From Gammaproteobacteria bacterium (lineage in GTDB: Bacteria > Pseudomonadota > Gammaproteobacteria > SZUA-140), in assembly GCA_026994735.1 (NCBI GenBank), contig JALWQD010000160.1, positions 4,425 through 22,681 on the forward strand: a DNA stretch of 18,257 nucleotides. Direction: 5' to 3'. Position 1 is the stretch's first letter. Each line of letters opens with the position of its first letter. The notes below the pieces were generated by a model, which saw only the letters and a list, made by a program, of their open reading frames with translations, was not told where the DNA came from and ran no database searches. Both the position numbers and the translations under genes were made by a program. Below, one piece after another: positions 15,924 to 18,257 of this stretch.

Positions 15924-17834
15924 ATGAAGATACTTGCTGGACCTGCTGTTCGCTATAGTCAGACAGAGGCCGTTGCTATCTGGCTGGTTACTGACCAACG
16001 GCCAGGTGCGATTCAGGCTGTCGCCCGTTTGGACCCCACTGGCGCAAACATTGCTGATAGCCAGTCGTCGCCCCAGAGCCGGATTGTCAAGGTTGCTGAA
16101 AACGCCTATGTCTGTCTGCTTGTGCTGCAGGCGCAACAGGACACGTTACCGTCAGACAAGAAAATTTACTACGACATCGATATCGATGGCCAGCGGCTGA
16201 AAGACTTCGCTCTGCTGAACGGGGAGCAGGCAATTGTTTATCCCGGCGAGTCCTTGCCCAGTTTCTTTTTGCCAACAGAACATTACAACATCCTCCACGG
16301 TTCTTGTCGCAAACCGCATGCAGGAACAGGCAAGGAAGGGCAGTTTGATATGCTTTGGCAGGCCGATACCTTGCTTGCAACACAGATCAATACGCTTGCT
16401 GAGCGCCCATCCATGCTTGTTTTGAGCGGCGATCAAATTTATGCCGATGATGTTGCCAGTCCCTTGCTGGCTGCGCTCATTGAACAAGCACGAACACTGA
16501 TGGGGGGGGATGAAAGTCTGCCATCCAATGTTGTCGGTGAGACACTGGTGCCGGCAACGATTGCTCTCGGAGGGCGTCAACGTTATGTCGACGCGAGCAT
16601 GGGTTTTACCTCCACGGAGAGTAAAAATCATCTGATGACTTTTGGAGAATACCTGGCGATGTATCTGGTCGTCTGGGGTGGTTTGAAAATTCGTTTGCCA
16701 GAATACGATGACGTTCGCCGGCAGATTGCCTGGAAGACGGTGAAGCGGGGCAAATACACCCGCCGTCATTATGCCATCACTCGCTCTGAGTATGAAAACG
16801 AACGTTTGCGGGTCAATCATTTTCTCGCCGCTAGCTGGAAGGTGCGCCGATTACTGGCCAATGTCAGCAGCTATATGATCTTTGATGACCATGATGTGAC
16901 GGATGACTGGAACCTCGACCGGCAAATCGCTGATCGTTTACGCACTAAGGCAATGAGCCGACGCATTGTCAGCAATGCACTGGCGGCTTATTGGGCCTGT
17001 CAGGGCTGGGGCAATGCGCCGGAGAAGTTTTCTCACCTGTCGTCAGTGGTTACCGCCCTGATCGGGACGACTCAGCCTGTTTCTGGTTCTGAGACCGCCG
17101 AAGAGGCCCGGCTTTTCGATCAGTCCTGGGGTTACTGTGTCGAGGGCAAGCCGGCAATGGTGGTGCTCGATACCCGAACGCATCGTGATTTTTCGGGTGC
17201 GGCTACTGTTGGTTTACTTTCCCGGCGTGGTTTCGAGGAATTATCGGAAAATATAAAGCAGCTTGCGAAAGACACTGATTCGGGCCCGCGGCAGTCCCTG
17301 TTATTGGTCTCGCCGGCACCGGTATTTGGTTTTACAGAAGTTGAATTATTGCAACTGCAGCTGGCACAGATATCGGCAAGTAAGGTCGATGCCGAATCGT
17401 GGATGGGCAATGATTCGGCTTTTCGGCAATTGCTGAAGACCTTGATGGCATTGCCAGTCGATGATTGCCTGATCCTTTCAGGCGACGTGCATTACGGCTT
17501 CAATCGTCGCAAGGTGATTACATCCATGCTTGATGGGAGTGATATTCGCCTGACACAATTGACAGCGAGCGCCCTCTGTAATCGTCCAGGGAGTGTCGGT
17601 AATTGGGGTTTGCGCACATTGGCGCGAGCCTCTGAGGCCTTTCGTCGTGGCAGTTCCCACTATTTGCTACCGAGTAACGGCGGCCACCAGTTTATCAATG
17701 GCAATGTCAATATAGGGCAGATCAGACTTGATGATAGTGGTGTCAAGGATTATCTGCTGCATTATTATGACTATCGTCAACGGACCCTGAAGCGTTGGCA
17801 TTTTGATCTGCAGTTACCGCCGTTGTTCAGCTGA
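15924..17834 (+). CDS. Large PhoD-like metallophosphatase without signal peptide
   Basis: A 636-residue calcineurin-like phosphoesterase of the PhoD-like group. Metal-binding motifs appear in order: HGSCRKPH (125-132), SGDQIYADD (168-176), FDDHDVTDDWNLD (320-332) and SGDVHYGF (519-526). A beta-rich N-terminal domain (about 1-115) precedes the catalytic domain. Unlike Bacillus PhoD there is no Tat twin-arginine or Sec signal; the N-terminus MKILAGPAVRYS starts directly with the beta domain, so it is probably cytoplasmic. The ATG at 15924 follows a purine-rich GGAGACGGGGGACG stretch. It begins 63 bases after the PaiB-like gene. The substrate is unknown: phosphodiesters, nucleotides or a signalling molecule are possible. 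Classical phosphate-starvation regulation cannot be shown, as I see no pho box. Confidence 0.88.
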   Translation: MKILAGPAVRYSQTEAVAIWLVTDQRPGAIQAVARLDPTGANIADSQSSPQSRIVKVAENAYVCLLVLQAQQDTLPSDKKIYYDIDIDGQRLKDFALLNGEQAIVYPGESLPSFFLPTEHYNILHGSCRKPHAGTGKEGQFDMLWQADTLLATQINTLAERPSMLVLSGDQIYADDVASPLLAALIEQARTLMGGDESLPSNVVGETLVPATIALGGRQRYVDASMGFTSTESKNHLMTFGEYLAMYLVVWGGLKIRLPEYDDVRRQIAWKTVKRGKYTRRHYAITRSEYENERLRVNHFLAASWKVRRLLANVSSYMIFDDHDVTDDWNLDRQIADRLRTKAMSRRIVSNALAAYWACQGWGNAPEKFSHLSSVVTALIGTTQPVSGSETAEEARLFDQSWGYCVEGKPAMVVLDTRTHRDFSGAATVGLLSRRGFEELSENIKQLAKDTDSGPRQSLLLVSPAPVFGFTEVELLQLQLAQISASKVDAESWMGNDSAFRQLLKTLMALPVDDCLILSGDVHYGFNRRKVITSMLDGSDIRLTQLTASALCNRPGSVGNWGLRTLARASEAFRRGSSHYLLPSNGGHQFINGNVNIGQIRLDDSGVKDYLLHYYDYRQRTLKRWHFDLQLPPLFS

Positions 17835-17883
17835 TTGCTGACAGGGAAGTCCAACGGTCATAAACGGTGACAGGCGGATTAGA

Positions 17884-18021
17884 TTAGATGGGGGCGTTGC
17901 TGCTGCTTCGGGATGTTGCCGAGGGGCTGGTGTCTCCTGTTGACGCTTGCGAGGGACCGGGTATGAGCCCAAAAATGGCCAGGAGCAAGGTAAAAAAGAT
18001 CAACTTTCTGTTGTTTAGCAT
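17884..18021 (-). CDS. Small exported peptide of 45 residues, unknown function
   Basis: An overlooked small open frame from ATG 18021 to TAA 17884. The N-terminus MLNNRKLIFF begins a textbook signal peptide: a basic n-region, a hydrophobic core (about 8-20), a helix-breaking PGP, and a type I cleavage site SQA before S27. The mature part would be only 19 residues, rich in Ser and Thr (STGDTSPSATSRSSSNAPI) and without cysteine. GGAGAT (18036-18031) lies nine bases upstream as a ribosome site. The leader carries a hairpin CGGCA/TGCCG (18064-18078). It converges on the PhoD-like gene, 49 bases away. I know no family for it. The signal peptide makes chance less likely, but at this length it is not certain to be a gene. 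Confidence 0.55.
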   Translation of the reverse strand: MLNNRKLIFFTLLLAIFGLIPGPSQASTGDTSPSATSRSSSNAPI

Positions 18022-18257
18022 CGTCAGGTGATCTCCAGCTGAACGCTATATTGTGGCTCTTGCCGGCAGTGCTTGCCGTGCGTCACCCTCTTCATTGTTT
18101 CTAAAGATAATGCTTTTAGCTTAACCGGAGATTAAATAGAGTCAGCATAAGTGGTATTTCCTGTCATTCTTTAACGGCCACTTAAGGAAGACAGCCCAGA
18201 CAGACTTTTCCGGGCGGGTCTTCATCTTCCTGTTGCAGTGGCTAGAGTGCCTGGATT
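18022..18257. other. Right-end stretch without a supported gene
   Basis: It probably holds the promoter and leader of the small exported peptide. An imperfect hairpin pairs GAAGAC (18187-18192) with GTCTTC (18218-18223), with an inner CCC/GGG. A minus-strand frame (18142 to the edge) is open but has only 27 codons from its first ATG (18225), with AGGA very close to it, and I do not call it. Nothing else is recognisable. Confidence 0.4.

Noticed and set aside
18142..18257. Minus-strand frame open to the right edge, possible C-terminus of another gene.
   Set aside because: Only 27 codons from its first ATG, no recognisable motif, and AGGA almost touching the start.

Overview
The window reads as chromosomal DNA of a gammaproteobacterium, probably a free-living aquatic lineage. 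This is inferred from gene families and order: a divergent tesA / ybbA-ybbP locus as in Escherichia coli, GroES-GroEL and CbpA-CbpM pairs, bacterial RF3, a MidA-type methyltransferase and a FolM/PTR1-type reductase. Moderate GC and dense genes fit this. There is no tRNA, rRNA, CRISPR array, insertion sequence or phage gene that I can support.

Left part (1-6440): a pteridine reductase-like SDR cut by the window edge (minus) is divergent from a MidA-family methyltransferase (plus). The methyltransferase converges on an ABC system (minus): ATPase ybbA followed by permease ybbP, whose reading frame is broken by a +1 shift near 2923-2928. tesA (plus), coding for a periplasmic esterase, is divergent from ybbA, followed by a GNAT acetyltransferase.

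Middle (6441-11810): a 456-base stretch without a convincing gene, then an orphan PhnD-like binding protein with no signal peptide, whose stop codon lies inside a 12-bp perfect hairpin. It converges on a small RRM RNA-binding protein (minus). Next comes a protein-folding block: groES-groEL (minus) with a strong terminator, and cbpA-cbpM (plus), sharing one divergent intergenic region. Both sides of that region carry a good match to the sigma-32 heat-shock promoter, so the Hsp60 machine and an Hsp40 with its modulator are probably induced together.

Right part (11811-18257): a 590-base intergenic stretch precedes an exported FKBP-type prolyl isomerase, then prfC (release factor 3), a small four-helix membrane protein, a PaiB-like FMN-binding protein and a large PhoD-like metallophosphatase without an export signal. 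The last 423 bases hold one overlooked small gene on the minus strand: a 45-residue protein with a textbook signal peptide and a Ser/Thr-rich mature part of about 19 residues.

No clear new multi-gene system is visible. The best candidates for something undescribed are the small exported peptide, the cytoplasmic PhnD-like protein with its stop-codon hairpin, and the divergent heat-shock control region.
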